Shown: positions 14,722 to 23,335 of the stretch, one piece after another
Numbering within the stretch: the stretch's first letter is position 1
Layout: each line of letters begins with the position of its first letter
Assembly (NCBI GenBank): GCA_031552735.1
Contig: JAVBMF010000019.1
Location: 1-64,000 of the forward strand
Source of the DNA: JAVBUY01 sp031552735
GTDB lineage: Bacteria > Bacillota > Clostridia > Christensenellales > Aristaeellaceae
Reading direction: 5' to 3'
DNA: 64,000 bases
Translations under genes and position numbers: made by a program
The notes under the pieces: generated by a model
The model's input: only the letters and a program-made list of their open reading frames with translations
Databases searched by the model: none
Told to the model about the DNA's origin: nothing

Positions 14722-16647
14722 ATGCAACTCTACCACGACAGCCGCGACGCGTTCTATCGTTTTCCAGGCGGCGCGCTGCCCTGCGGTACAATGGCGCGGC
14801 TGCGTCTGGCCGTGTCGGCGCAAGCGAAACCCCTCTCGGTCGTGCTGCGCGTATGGAACGGCAGCGAGCATCGCATCGACATGGCACCGCTGCGCGACAC
14901 AAAGGACGGCTGGGTCTATGAGGCGACGCTAGCTGCCGGTGATGCCCCGCTCACGCTTTGGTATCGGTTCGAGGTGGAATCCGACAACAGCGGCGCCTGG
15001 TACGGCAACGCCGCCGACCACTTGGGCGGCATTGGGTTGCAAGGCACCGGCGACGGCTATCAGATTACGGTGTATGATCCCGCGTCGGTGTCCCCGGCGT
15101 GGCTGCGCGACGGCGTGATGTATCAGATCATGGTCGATCGGTTTTACAACGGCGACCCGACCGGGCAGTTGGCCAAGACGCGCAACGATATCACACTGCA
15201 CAGCGATTGGTACGAGCCGCCCGCGCTGGACATCGCGGGCAACGGTGATAACCGTGCATTGGACTTTTTCGGCGGCAACCTCGCGGGCATCCGCGAGAAG
15301 CTGCCGTACTTGCAGTCGCTTGGCGTGACCACGCTGTACTTGAACCCGATCTTTCAGGCGCGGACCAACCACAAGTATGACACCGGCGACTACAGCCGCA
15401 TTGACCCGATGTTTGGCACCGAGGAGGATTTTGTGGCGCTTTGCCAGGACGCGCGACGGGCGGGCATGCGCGTGCTGCTTGACGGCGTGTTTTCGCACGT
15501 TGGCTCCGACAGCCGCTACTTCAACCGCTTTGGCACCTATGACTCGGTCGGCGCCTATCAGTCGCCGGATTCTCCCTATTATTCCTGGTTCACCTTCCAG
15601 CACTATCCAGACGCATACGACTGCTGGTGGGGCTTTGACACGCTGCCCAACGTGCGCGAGCAAGAGCCTGCGTATGTCGATTATATCCTGACCGGCAAGG
15701 ATGCGATTGTGCCCGGCTGGATTCACAAAGGCGCGTCCGGCTGGCGGCTGGATGTTGCCGACGAGCTGCCCATGCCGTTTTTGCGCACGCTGCGTAATGC
15801 CGCGAAGCGCGCGCACCCCGACGCGGTGGTGCTGGGCGAAGTGTGGGAGGATGCGTCGAACAAGTGCACATATGGCGAAATGCGCAACTATACTGTCGGC
15901 GACATGCTGGACACCGTGATGAACTATCCGCTGCGCGAGATGCTGATCGCATTTTTGACCGGACACGAATCCGCAGGGCATGTCAAGCGCCGACTGGACG
16001 CGCTGGCCGAGAACTATCCGAAGCCGTTTTTCTACTCACTGATGAACCTGCTGGGCAGCCATGACCGCGCGCGCATTCTCAATGTGCTGGCCGAGCGCAC
16101 CGGTGAGGATATGCCCCGTCCGGAGCGGCGCGACATGCGCCTGACTGACCAGCAGATGGCGCTGGGTACCGCGCGCGTGCGGCTGATGCTGCGGCTGATC
16201 TGCGCACTGCCGGGCATCCCCTGCGTCTACTATGGTGATGAGGCGGGCATGCAGGGCGCGCCCGACCCGTACAGCCGCGCCACCTATCCCTGGGGGCGCG
16301 AGGATACGGCGCAGGTCGCGTTCTTCACCGAGCAACTCCAGCGGCGGCGCAGTACGCAGGTGCTGCGCACCGGGGAGATGCAGTTGGTCGCGCCGTGCGA
16401 TGATGTGCTGATGGTCATACGACGCAATGTCGATGACCGTGACGCATTCGGCCAGCCCGCCGGAGACGCGCTGGCGGTTTGCGCGGTCAATCGCGGCGAC
16501 ACGCCGTGCGAGGTGACGCTGTCCGCCGAGCAGATCGGTGCTGCCGCGCTGATTGGTGAGGACGGGCAGCCGTTGGCCGCCAAGGACGGCGTCTTTCGCT
16601 TGGCGCTGCCTGCGCTGGGCGGCGGGCTGTGGCAGCGTGCGAAATGA
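14722..16647 (+). CDS. GH13 cyclomaltodextrinase/neopullulanase-type glycosidase
   Basis: A 641-residue alpha-amylase-family enzyme. An N-terminal beta domain of roughly 115 residues is followed by the catalytic barrel. DGVFSHVG is conserved region I, GWRLDVADE carries the nucleophile Asp, VLGEVWED the acid/base Glu, and NLLGSHDR the third catalytic Asp. LYLNPIFQARTNHKYDTGDY is typical of cyclomaltodextrinases and neopullulanases. There is no signal peptide, so it acts on maltodextrins in the cytoplasm. A GGAGG site lies 5 nt before the ATG. It has its own promoter and leader hairpin downstream of the substrate-binding protein gene. Confidence 0.9.
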   Translation: MQLYHDSRDAFYRFPGGALPCGTMARLRLAVSAQAKPLSVVLRVWNGSEHRIDMAPLRDTKDGWVYEATLAAGDAPLTLWYRFEVESDNSGAWYGNAADHLGGIGLQGTGDGYQITVYDPASVSPAWLRDGVMYQIMVDRFYNGDPTGQLAKTRNDITLHSDWYEPPALDIAGNGDNRALDFFGGNLAGIREKLPYLQSLGVTTLYLNPIFQARTNHKYDTGDYSRIDPMFGTEEDFVALCQDARRAGMRVLLDGVFSHVGSDSRYFNRFGTYDSVGAYQSPDSPYYSWFTFQHYPDAYDCWWGFDTLPNVREQEPAYVDYILTGKDAIVPGWIHKGASGWRLDVADELPMPFLRTLRNAAKRAHPDAVVLGEVWEDASNKCTYGEMRNYTVGDMLDTVMNYPLREMLIAFLTGHESAGHVKRRLDALAENYPKPFFYSLMNLLGSHDRARILNVLAERTGEDMPRPERRDMRLTDQQMALGTARVRLMLRLICALPGIPCVYYGDEAGMQGAPDPYSRATYPWGREDTAQVAFFTEQLQRRRSTQVLRTGEMQLVAPCDDVLMVIRRNVDDRDAFGQPAGDALAVCAVNRGDTPCEVTLSAEQIGAAALIGEDGQPLAAKDGVFRLALPALGGGLWQRAK

Positions 16648-16678
16648 ACGCGCAATGTGACATCTGGGCACCTGCCGC

Positions 16679-16707
16679 TTGCGGGTTTTGCGGCTCGGTG
16701 GTATGCT
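16679..16707 (+). promoter_or_regulatory. SigA-type promoter for the metallopeptidase unit
   Basis: TTGCGG and TATGCT are separated by 17 bp, ending 34 bp upstream of the metallopeptidase start. Confidence 0.55.
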
Positions 16708-16741
16708 ACTAGCGGGGAATCCCCCGAAAGGAGAACACGCG

Positions 16742-17452
16742 ATGTACGGCTATGGAATGTCGCCTTTTTACTTTGATTGGACCATGATCCTGATCATCCC
16801 AGGCATGCTGCTGGCGGCGCTTGCTTCCTACTGGGTCAAGAGCGCCTACGCAAAGTACGGACAGATTCCCGCCAAATGCGGGCTGTCCGCCGCGCAGGTT
16901 GCGCAACAACTGCTGCAACAAAACAATTGCGGCAATGTGACCGTCGATCAGATCGCGGGCTCGCTGACCGACAACTATGATCCGCGCGATCAGTCGCTGC
17001 ACCTCTCACAGACCGTGTATAGCTCGTCGTCGATCGCCGCGCTGGGCGTCGCGGCGCACGAGTGCGGCCACGCGATGCAGCACGAGAACCAGTATGGCCC
17101 GCTGATGCTGCGTTCCTTCATCGTTCCGGCGGTCAATATCACCTCCGGCGCGGCCATGCCGCTGTTCTTTGCTGGGCTGCTCTTCTCGTGGCAGCCGCTG
17201 GTCACCATCGGTATTCTGTGCTTTGCGGTGGCGGTGTTTTTCTCGCTGGTCACGCTGCCGGTGGAGCTTAACGCCTCGCACCGCGCGCTGGTGGCGCTGG
17301 AATCCACCGGCTTCCTGACCCCCGAGGAGAACGAAGGCGCGAAGAAAGTATTGCGCGCCGCCGCGATGACCTATGTCGCCTCGGCATTGACCGCTATCCT
17401 GCAACTGGCGCGCCTGCTGATCATTTCCAACAGCAATCGGCGGAGGGACTAA
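16742..17452 (+). CDS. Membrane zinc metallopeptidase (YugP family)
   Basis: A 236-residue membrane protein starting MYGYGMSPFYFDWTMILIIPG. The zinc motif is HECGH (AAHECGHAMQHENQYG), and there are hydrophobic segments at about 12-30, 125-180 and near the C-terminus. It matches the DUF2268-like/YugP neutral zinc metallopeptidases common in Bacillota. The substrate is unknown. VELNASHRALVALE is a conserved downstream helix. GGAGA precedes the ATG. The next gene starts 21 bp after its stop, so they are probably cotranscribed. Confidence 0.88.
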   Translation: MYGYGMSPFYFDWTMILIIPGMLLAALASYWVKSAYAKYGQIPAKCGLSAAQVAQQLLQQNNCGNVTVDQIAGSLTDNYDPRDQSLHLSQTVYSSSSIAALGVAAHECGHAMQHENQYGPLMLRSFIVPAVNITSGAAMPLFFAGLLFSWQPLVTIGILCFAVAVFFSLVTLPVELNASHRALVALESTGFLTPEENEGAKKVLRAAAMTYVASALTAILQLARLLIISNSNRRRD

Positions 17453-17473
17453 GCGGATTGGAGGGGAAGCGGG

Positions 17474-18316
17474 ATGAAACGGCTCATATGGCTTGTTATT
17501 GTGCTGCTCGCCTTGTCCGCGACGGTTGCGCATGCGGAGGGGCTGTTTTCAATCGGATTGCAACAGGCTTTTTATGTTTCTTTGCAACGAGATTCCGGGA
17601 CCTCCGCCGATAAGGAAATCCGCTTGCCCGATCAGCAAAACGCTGCCTTTTTACAGGTGTTGGATCTTGCCGCCCGCGATATCCGCATCGAGGCCGCCCG
17701 CAATCTGGATTTTTCCAGCGATCCGGGCTATATCCTGCGCGTGCATTATTATGAAGATGAGCCGATGGATGTGTTTCGCTTTGTCCGCGTAGAGGGCACC
17801 TACTATCTGTATCGATTTATGGATGCGGCGAATACCACCTGCATGCTGGGGGATGCGCACATTTACCCCGCTGTCAACCAGATGGGGCTCAACCTGATGG
17901 GCCTTGTGGCCGAATATCTATACCACGATGAGTTGCTGTGGTCGCAGAACCTAGGCGAGGCCACCTCCGTACTGCTGACCGTCAAGCTCTCCAGTGCCGA
18001 CATCCGCCAAAAACGGCTGGAGGGCGAGGATATGCGCACCTTTTTGGCGGTGATGCAGGACAGCCTGATCCACAACGATCCGGCCTGTTCGGTCGAAGAG
18101 CATACTTTTGTGGGCGATGAGAATTACACCATCGAGATCGCGTATAGACAAGGGCCACCGGATAGACTGGTGGTTACGGAAACCGGGCGTGGGCTCTATC
18201 GCTATATTGGACCGCCAGCTGTGTATGTTTGCGACTTTGATCCACAACAAACCTTGAGGACGAAAATCAGGGAATGGGTGATTGGAGATGTCCCCGACGC
18301 AATGCCCGCGCAATAA
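17474..18316 (+). CDS. Secreted protein of unknown function
   Basis: A 280-residue protein with a clear signal peptide (MKRLIWLVIVLLALSATVAHA, cleavage about 21/22) and no lipobox. The mature part is a mixed alpha/beta sequence with many aromatic residues (YILRVHYYEDEP, GTYYLYRFMD). I recognise no domain. A GGAGGGG site precedes the ATG. It lies in a unit with the membrane metallopeptidase and ends at a terminator. It could be a substrate or partner of that peptidase, but nothing in the sequence proves this. Confidence 0.75.
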   Translation: MKRLIWLVIVLLALSATVAHAEGLFSIGLQQAFYVSLQRDSGTSADKEIRLPDQQNAAFLQVLDLAARDIRIEAARNLDFSSDPGYILRVHYYEDEPMDVFRFVRVEGTYYLYRFMDAANTTCMLGDAHIYPAVNQMGLNLMGLVAEYLYHDELLWSQNLGEATSVLLTVKLSSADIRQKRLEGEDMRTFLAVMQDSLIHNDPACSVEEHTFVGDENYTIEIAYRQGPPDRLVVTETGRGLYRYIGPPAVYVCDFDPQQTLRTKIREWVIGDVPDAMPAQ

Positions 18317-18318
18317 AC

Positions 18319-18350
18319 AAAAGAACGCGGCAATCGCCTCGTTCTTTTTT
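18319..18350. terminator. Bidirectional terminator
   Basis: AAAAGAACG pairs with CGTTCTTTT around a 12-base loop, with a T run beyond, between the convergent secreted-protein gene and the Fpg-like gene. Confidence 0.75.
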
Positions 18351-18359
18351 CATTCCCCG

Positions 18360-19184
18360 CTACAGCGGTTGACATGTCCCGCAAAAATATACATTCCCGC
18401 CCAAATACGCCATGCGTGTGATCGCGCCGCCGCAGAAAGGGCAGGGGCCGTTGGCAGTCTTGGCGGATAGCAGCGTGTGGTAGCCGCCGGGCTCGCCAAA
18501 CAAATCTTTCTCGGTATCGCGGCCGCCTAGTGCCGCCATGCGTGCCAGCGTGCTTTTCATGTTATCGTACAAGCCGTCCAGTTCGTCAATGGACATGGCG
18601 CTGATCTTGCGCTTGGGGTGCACGCGGGCATTGAGCAGGATATCCTGCAACACGCCGTTGCCCAAACCGGGGATGCGCTGCTCGGTAGCCAGCAGCGCCT
18701 TGGCACTGGTGCTCGGCTTGGCGGCTGCAACCAGCCCGCCAAAGAACGCATGGTCAAACGTATCGGATAGCGGTGAGGGTTTCTCTTTGGCTACGCTGTC
18801 ATAAAACCCCAGGTCCGTCCCGATCGGGCAGGCCATGAGTGCCGCGTACATTTGCACCGTGCACACCAGTGCGCCGCCGTCGTCAAAACCGAGGTACAGC
18901 TGGTGCTTCTCGGGCTTTGCCGCTTCCGGCGGATAGTAGCGCGCGTTGACGCCATCGTTGAGCACCACGCGCATGTCCTCACAAAGCAACTCCACGCGGC
19001 CGCCGTACGCCTGCGCACCGGTGACGCGCTTGCCCACCAGCATATCGGGATACGCTGCCGGGTCGCCATAGTAGAACGCAAACCCGTGCGGTGAAGCGTC
19101 GGCGCATGCCGATGTGATGCGTTTGCCAACAAAGACCTCCCGCATTTGCTGGGCAAGGCGCAAGGCCTCTGGCAGTTCGATCAT
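18360..19184 (-). CDS. Fpg/Nei-like protein with isoleucine at the catalytic Pro2 position
   Basis: A 274-residue homologue of formamidopyrimidine-DNA glycosylase/endonuclease VIII. The N-terminus is MIELPEALRLAQQM, the helix-two-turn-helix region is IPGLGNGVLQDILLNARVHPK, and the C-terminal zinc finger has CPFCGG and CGTC. Fpg and Nei use Pro2 as the nucleophile and Glu3 as a partner. Here Glu3 is kept but Pro2 is Ile, so standard lyase chemistry is unlikely, although this variant occurs in a known subgroup. AAAGGAGG lies 8 nt before this ATG, which argues against a different start. Confidence 0.85.
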   Translation of the reverse strand: MIELPEALRLAQQMREVFVGKRITSACADASPHGFAFYYGDPAAYPDMLVGKRVTGAQAYGGRVELLCEDMRVVLNDGVNARYYPPEAAKPEKHQLYLGFDDGGALVCTVQMYAALMACPIGTDLGFYDSVAKEKPSPLSDTFDHAFFGGLVAAAKPSTSAKALLATEQRIPGLGNGVLQDILLNARVHPKRKISAMSIDELDGLYDNMKSTLARMAALGGRDTEKDLFGEPGGYHTLLSAKTANGPCPFCGGAITRMAYLGGNVYFCGTCQPL

Positions 19185-19201
19185 GGTCGTACCCTCCTTT
19201 G

Positions 19202-19230
19202 TAAAAAGCGACACCCTTGCGAGTGTCGCT
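19202..19230 (-). terminator. Rho-independent terminator of the mgl operon
   Basis: On the minus strand AGCGACAC pairs with GTGTCGCT around an eight-base loop and is followed by TTTTT. It lies just after the 50-residue membrane protein gene. Confidence 0.8.
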
Positions 19231-19237
19231 CTTCCTG

Positions 19238-19390
19238 TTACCTTGTGCCCAGCCACAGCGCCACCACAATGGCAATCACCAGTGTGATGATGATGCCGTC
19301 CAGCAGCCACAGCGGCATACGCAGCTTCTCATACATTCGCTCTTTAAAGCCCTTGGGCGCTTCAGGTTTTCGATCATCCATGTTGTGCAT
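19238..19390 (-). CDS. Small single-pass membrane protein coupled to mglC (50 aa)
   Basis: A 50-residue reading frame reads MHNMDDRKPEAPKGF, then a basic amphipathic stretch (KERMYEKLRMPL), then one membrane helix (WLLDGIIITLVIAIVVALWL). It starts one base after the mglC stop codon and ends just before the operon terminator. This placement and the clean charge/hydrophobic layout support a real gene. I recognise no family. It may be an accessory subunit or regulator of the galactose transporter (inference). An internal ATG at 19381 is an alternative start. Confidence 0.6.
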   Translation of the reverse strand: MHNMDDRKPEAPKGFKERMYEKLRMPLWLLDGIIITLVIAIVVALWLGTR

Positions 19391-19391
19391 G

Positions 19392-20411
19392 TTACTTCTT
19401 GGCCAGATACTTGCGCAGGTCCAGCGCCACGGCGGTGATGATGACCAAGCCCTGCACGATGTAGGTGTATTCCGGCTTGACGCCCAGGAACTGCATCGCG
19501 ATCTTCAGCAGCTCGAACACCAGCACGCCGATGAGGATGCCGGAAATCTTGCCGACGCCGCCGTTGACCGACACGCCGCCGATGGTGCAGCCCGCGATGG
19601 CCTCCAGCTCGTAGCCCATGCCGGTGTTGACCGACGCGCCGCCCGCCTTACTGGCCAGCAGGAAGCCGCAAACGCCGTAGAGCATGGAAGCCAGCATGTA
19701 GATGCGAATCTTCGTCCACTTGGTGTTGATGCCCGCCACCTCGGCGGCGTTCTCATTGCCGCCGATGGCGTACATGTACTTGCCGTGGCGCGTCTTGTTA
19801 TATAGGAACCACATGAATGCGCCGATGCATAGCGCGATGATAGCGATATAGCTGATGACTTGGTTGCCGATAAATCCGGTTGCGACCTTCAGGAAGTCAT
19901 TGCGGATGCCGCCGATGGGCGATGCGCCGATCGACACCAGGCAGATGCCGTAGACCAGCGTCTGCATGCCCAGCGTGGCAATGAAAGGCGGCACCTTGAA
20001 GTACGAAATGACCGTACCATTGACCGTACCGATGCAGGCGCATACCACCAGCACCACTAGGATGGCAAAGATCAGGTTCGGCTCACCGATCCAGGGGAAC
20101 AACTTGTTGGCATAGCTGTTCTTTTGCATCATGGCGGCGGTGATGCACGCCGCAAAACCCGCTGTGCGGCCCGCCGACAGGTCGGTGCCCTTGGTGATCA
20201 GGCAGCCGGACACGCCCACCGCGATAATAAAGCGCGTCGCGGTGTTGCCGATCAGATTGCGGAAGTTGGCAGGCGACAGAAACTTGGGCTGGAGGATACT
20301 GACCACCACGGCGACCAGCACGATACCCACAATAATGGCGTTGTCTTGGAGGATACTCAGCATCCTCTTGGCGGAAAAGCGCGATGTGTTCGGGTTCTCA
20401 ATGCTCTGCAT
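19392..20411 (-). CDS. mglC: Galactose/methylgalactoside ABC transporter permease
   Basis: A 339-residue permease with eight to ten membrane segments. It matches MglC closely (GVSGCLITKGTDLSAGR, NGTVISYFKVPPFIATLGMQ, GGNENAAEVAGI, LEAIAGCTIGGVSVNGG). It forms the channel of the Mgl importer. It begins 13 bp after mglA in the order mglB-mglA-mglC. The small membrane protein follows directly. Confidence 0.93.
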   Translation of the reverse strand: MQSIENPNTSRFSAKRMLSILQDNAIIVGIVLVAVVVSILQPKFLSPANFRNLIGNTATRFIIAVGVSGCLITKGTDLSAGRTAGFAACITAAMMQKNSYANKLFPWIGEPNLIFAILVVLVVCACIGTVNGTVISYFKVPPFIATLGMQTLVYGICLVSIGASPIGGIRNDFLKVATGFIGNQVISYIAIIALCIGAFMWFLYNKTRHGKYMYAIGGNENAAEVAGINTKWTKIRIYMLASMLYGVCGFLLASKAGGASVNTGMGYELEAIAGCTIGGVSVNGGVGKISGILIGVLVFELLKIAMQFLGVKPEYTYIVQGLVIITAVALDLRKYLAKK

Positions 20412-20424
20412 AATTGCCCCTCCG

Positions 20425-21942
20425 TTACTTAAATTGTGTGGCCAAGGCCATAATTTCTTCCTGCGTGGCGGTCTTGCCCTCCACGATGCCGGTCATGCGC
20501 CCGTCGCACATCACCATGATGCGGTCGGACATGCCGATCAGCTCGCCCATTTCCGAAGAGATCATGATGATGCTCTTGCCCTGCTTGGCCAAGTCGGCAA
20601 TGATGCAGTAGATCTCGTACTTCGCGCCGACATCGATGCCGCGCGTCGGTTCGTCGAGGATCAGGATATCCGGGTCGTTGGCCAGCCAGCGCGCCACCAG
20701 CACCTTCTGCTGATTGCCGCCGGACAGCGACTGAATCAATGTCTTGCTGGAGGGCGTCTTGATCGACAGCTTGGCGACGTTCTCCTGCACCAGCTTTTCG
20801 ATCTTCTTGTCGTTGAGCATGATCCGATATTCCAGATACTGATCAAGGCTGGCCACCGACACGTTGTCCGCCACCGACAGCACGCCGAAGATGCCGGTCG
20901 CGCGGCGATCCTCGGTTAAGAGCGCCATGCCGCGCAGAATCGCGTCGCGCGGGCGGTCGATCTTCATCTCCTCGCCCTTATACGTGATGCTGCCCCTTTG
21001 GTGCGCGCGGATGCCAAACAGGCCCTCGACCAGCTCGGTGCGCTGCGCGCCGACCAGTCCGCCGACGCCCAGAATCTCGCCCTTGCGCAGCGAGAAGGAC
21101 ACATCGCGGAAGGAGCGGGGGTGAATGGAGGTGAAGTCTTGGACATCCAGCACCACCTCGCCGGGCACATTGTCGCGCGAAGGATACAGATTGGTCAGCG
21201 AGCGACCCACCATCTGCGTGATGATCTTGTCGGTGGTCAGATCGGCGGCGTCCCAGGTGCCGATGTACTTGCCGTCGCGCATGATGGTCACCTGGTCGCT
21301 GATGCGCAGAATCTCGTCCATCTTATGGCTGATGTACACGATGGCAACGTCTCTGGCCTTCAGGTCCTCTATGATGCGGAACAGCGCCTCGACCTCGTTG
21401 GCGGTCAGCGAGCTGGTCGGCTCGTCGAGGATCAGCACTTTGCAGTCCGCCGACACCGCCTTGGCGATTTCCACCGACTGCATCTGCGATACGCTCAGCG
21501 TCCCCAGCTTCTGCTTGGGGTCAAAATTCATGCGCACACTCTTGAGCAGGTCGGCGGTGTTGGCATACATCTTCTCGTGGTCCACCACATGGAAGGGCAA
21601 AAAGCCCAGCAGCTTTTTCATTGGGTAGCGACCTACATAGATGTTCTCGGCCACGCTGCGCTCAGGAATGGGCTGGAGCTCTTGGTGCACCATCGCGATG
21701 CCCTTGGTCAGCGCCTCCAGCGGGTCCTTGATGTGCACCAGCTCGCCCTCATAGACCACTTCGCCCTCGTCCATCTTGTAGATGCCAAACATGCACTTCA
21801 TCAGGGTGGACTTGCCCGCGCCGTTTTCGCCCATCAGCGCGTGCACCTTGCCCGGCTTTAGTTGCAGCTGGGCATGATCCAACGCCTTGACGCCGGGAAA
21901 CGTTTTGACAACGTCCCGCATTTCCAAACGGTACTCTGACAT
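20425..21942 (-). CDS. mglA: Galactose/methylgalactoside ABC transporter ATP-binding protein
   Basis: A 505-residue double ATPase. NBD1 has Walker A GENGAGKST (38-46), the Mgl-type signature SVSQMQSVEIAKA and Walker B LILDEPTSSL. NBD2 has LSGGNQQKVLVARW and LILDEPTRGID, so both halves keep canonical catalytic motifs. It drives import of galactose or glucose. The ATG at 21942 follows GAGAGGAG by 8 nt. A terminator-like hairpin (22060-22102) lies between mglB and this gene and probably lowers its expression relative to mglB. Confidence 0.95.
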   Translation of the reverse strand: MSEYRLEMRDVVKTFPGVKALDHAQLQLKPGKVHALMGENGAGKSTLMKCMFGIYKMDEGEVVYEGELVHIKDPLEALTKGIAMVHQELQPIPERSVAENIYVGRYPMKKLLGFLPFHVVDHEKMYANTADLLKSVRMNFDPKQKLGTLSVSQMQSVEIAKAVSADCKVLILDEPTSSLTANEVEALFRIIEDLKARDVAIVYISHKMDEILRISDQVTIMRDGKYIGTWDAADLTTDKIITQMVGRSLTNLYPSRDNVPGEVVLDVQDFTSIHPRSFRDVSFSLRKGEILGVGGLVGAQRTELVEGLFGIRAHQRGSITYKGEEMKIDRPRDAILRGMALLTEDRRATGIFGVLSVADNVSVASLDQYLEYRIMLNDKKIEKLVQENVAKLSIKTPSSKTLIQSLSGGNQQKVLVARWLANDPDILILDEPTRGIDVGAKYEIYCIIADLAKQGKSIIMISSEMGELIGMSDRIMVMCDGRMTGIVEGKTATQEEIMALATQFK

Positions 21943-22059
21943 GCGCTTTTCTCCTCTCGTCATGTCCTGTTGTGGTGATTATAACACGATTTCATCATTA
22001 TACAAACCATTTATTGCACGATGTGGGGCTGATTTGCAGGATGATGAAATCATATGCGC

Positions 22060-22102
22060 AAAAAAGATAAAAAAGGTGCGTGCGTGTCGCCACGCACGCA
22101 CC
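22060..22102 (-). terminator. Attenuating terminator between mglB and mglA
   Basis: On the minus strand GGTGCGTGCGTG pairs perfectly with CACGCACGCACC around a four-base loop, followed by TTTTTTATCTTTTTT. It starts 16 bp after the mglB stop. Partial read-through would give high binding protein and lower membrane subunits. Confidence 0.8.
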
Positions 22103-22118
22103 CTGTTGTTAGGTGAGA

Positions 22119-23063
22119 TTACTTGGTGACCATCTGGTAGTCAACCATGTAGATCTTCTCCATCGCTTCGCCAGCAGCCGCAGACAGCGCCACGTCAGCA
22201 GCCTTGTGGGACTGGCCAACATGGTCGTTCAGCACGGTACCGGTCATGCCGCCAGCAGCAATCAGGTCCATCGCCTCGGGGATCGCGTCCACGCCCACCA
22301 GGTAGATGTCCTTGCCCACGGTGCGGCCCGCGGCGGAGATGGCCTGGGCAGCGCCCATCGCCATGCCGTCGTTGTTGCAGAAGATGACGTCGATCTGCGC
22401 GCCGAACTGCGCCAGAGCGGTCGCGGCCAGTTCCTGACCCTTGTTCTGATCCCAGTCGCCGCGCTGCGCGAACAGCTCGTTGACCTTCACGCCGGCATCG
22501 GTCAGCGCCTTGATGGAGAACTCGGTGCGATACTGCGCATCCACGTTCTCCGGATCGCCGATGATCATGACGTAATCCACGGTGCCATTGCCATCCCAGT
22601 CGCCCTTGTTGGGGGTGTTCAGGATGATGTTGCCCTGCATGGTGCCGCTCTGACGAGCATCGGCGCCAACATAGCACACCTTGTCAAACAGCGCCAGGTC
22701 CTCGTCGGTGGGCTGACGGTTGATCAGCACCAGCGGGATGTTCGCAGCCTTAGCCAGCTCGATGATCGAGGCAGCGGCGGAGGACTGCACGGGGTTGATG
22801 ATCAGCACATCCACGCCCTCGGCGATGAACGCGTTGATCTGGTTGTTCTGCTCGGCCTGATCATTCTTGGAGTCCATGGTCTTCACCACAGCGCCCTTTT
22901 CGGTCAGGTACTTTTCCATCTCGGTGCGATACAGGGTCATGAAGTTGTCGTCGAACTTGTAGATGCAAACGCCAACCTTCACCGGGTCCGCAGCCATCGC
23001 GGGGATCGCCATGACAGTCAGCATGACCGCCAGAGCCAGAACCAGAGCCAATGCCTTTTTCAT
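22119..23063 (-). CDS. mglB: Galactose/glucose-binding protein
   Basis: A 314-residue secreted periplasmic-binding-type protein. The signal peptide is 1-24 (ending PAMA-A) without a lipobox. The sugar-binding fold includes VLIINPVQSSAAAS and LVGVDAIPEAM. An EF-hand-like calcium loop, D155-x-D157-G-N-G-x-x-D163, sits where E. coli MglB has its calcium site. It captures galactose or glucose for MglA/MglC. AAGGGAGG lies about 10 nt before the ATG. It is transcribed from the promoter at 23227-23255. Confidence 0.94.
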   Translation of the reverse strand: MKKALALVLALAVMLTVMAIPAMAADPVKVGVCIYKFDDNFMTLYRTEMEKYLTEKGAVVKTMDSKNDQAEQNNQINAFIAEGVDVLIINPVQSSAAASIIELAKAANIPLVLINRQPTDEDLALFDKVCYVGADARQSGTMQGNIILNTPNKGDWDGNGTVDYVMIIGDPENVDAQYRTEFSIKALTDAGVKVNELFAQRGDWDQNKGQELAATALAQFGAQIDVIFCNNDGMAMGAAQAISAAGRTVGKDIYLVGVDAIPEAMDLIAAGGMTGTVLNDHVGQSHKAADVALSAAAGEAMEKIYMVDYQMVTK

Positions 23064-23226
23064 GAATTGATTGCCTCCCTTTTCTATTTTGGTTCGGCGA
23101 CGAGCGCCGTAAACCACACGCAATTTCACGCAAGCCCAGCGACAGAAACGCCCCATGTTGCGTAGACAACCAAGGGCTAGGCATGCATGTTCCCATAAAT
23201 GGCGAAACATTTCCTGTGACAGCATG

Positions 23227-23255
23227 AGTATAATACGAAACCAGAAAAAATACAA
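23227..23255 (-). promoter_or_regulatory. SigA-type promoter of the mgl operon
   Basis: Minus-strand TTGTAT (23255-23250) and TATACT (23232-23227) have a 17-bp spacer. The 160-bp leader to mglB holds no further gene. Confidence 0.65.
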
Positions 23256-23335
23256 TCCCCCGAAATAGTTTTGGTAAAATCTACTCCGAAGGATTGCGTG
23301 AAAAAATGTTGGCTTTTTTCTGACAGCGCCGCAGA

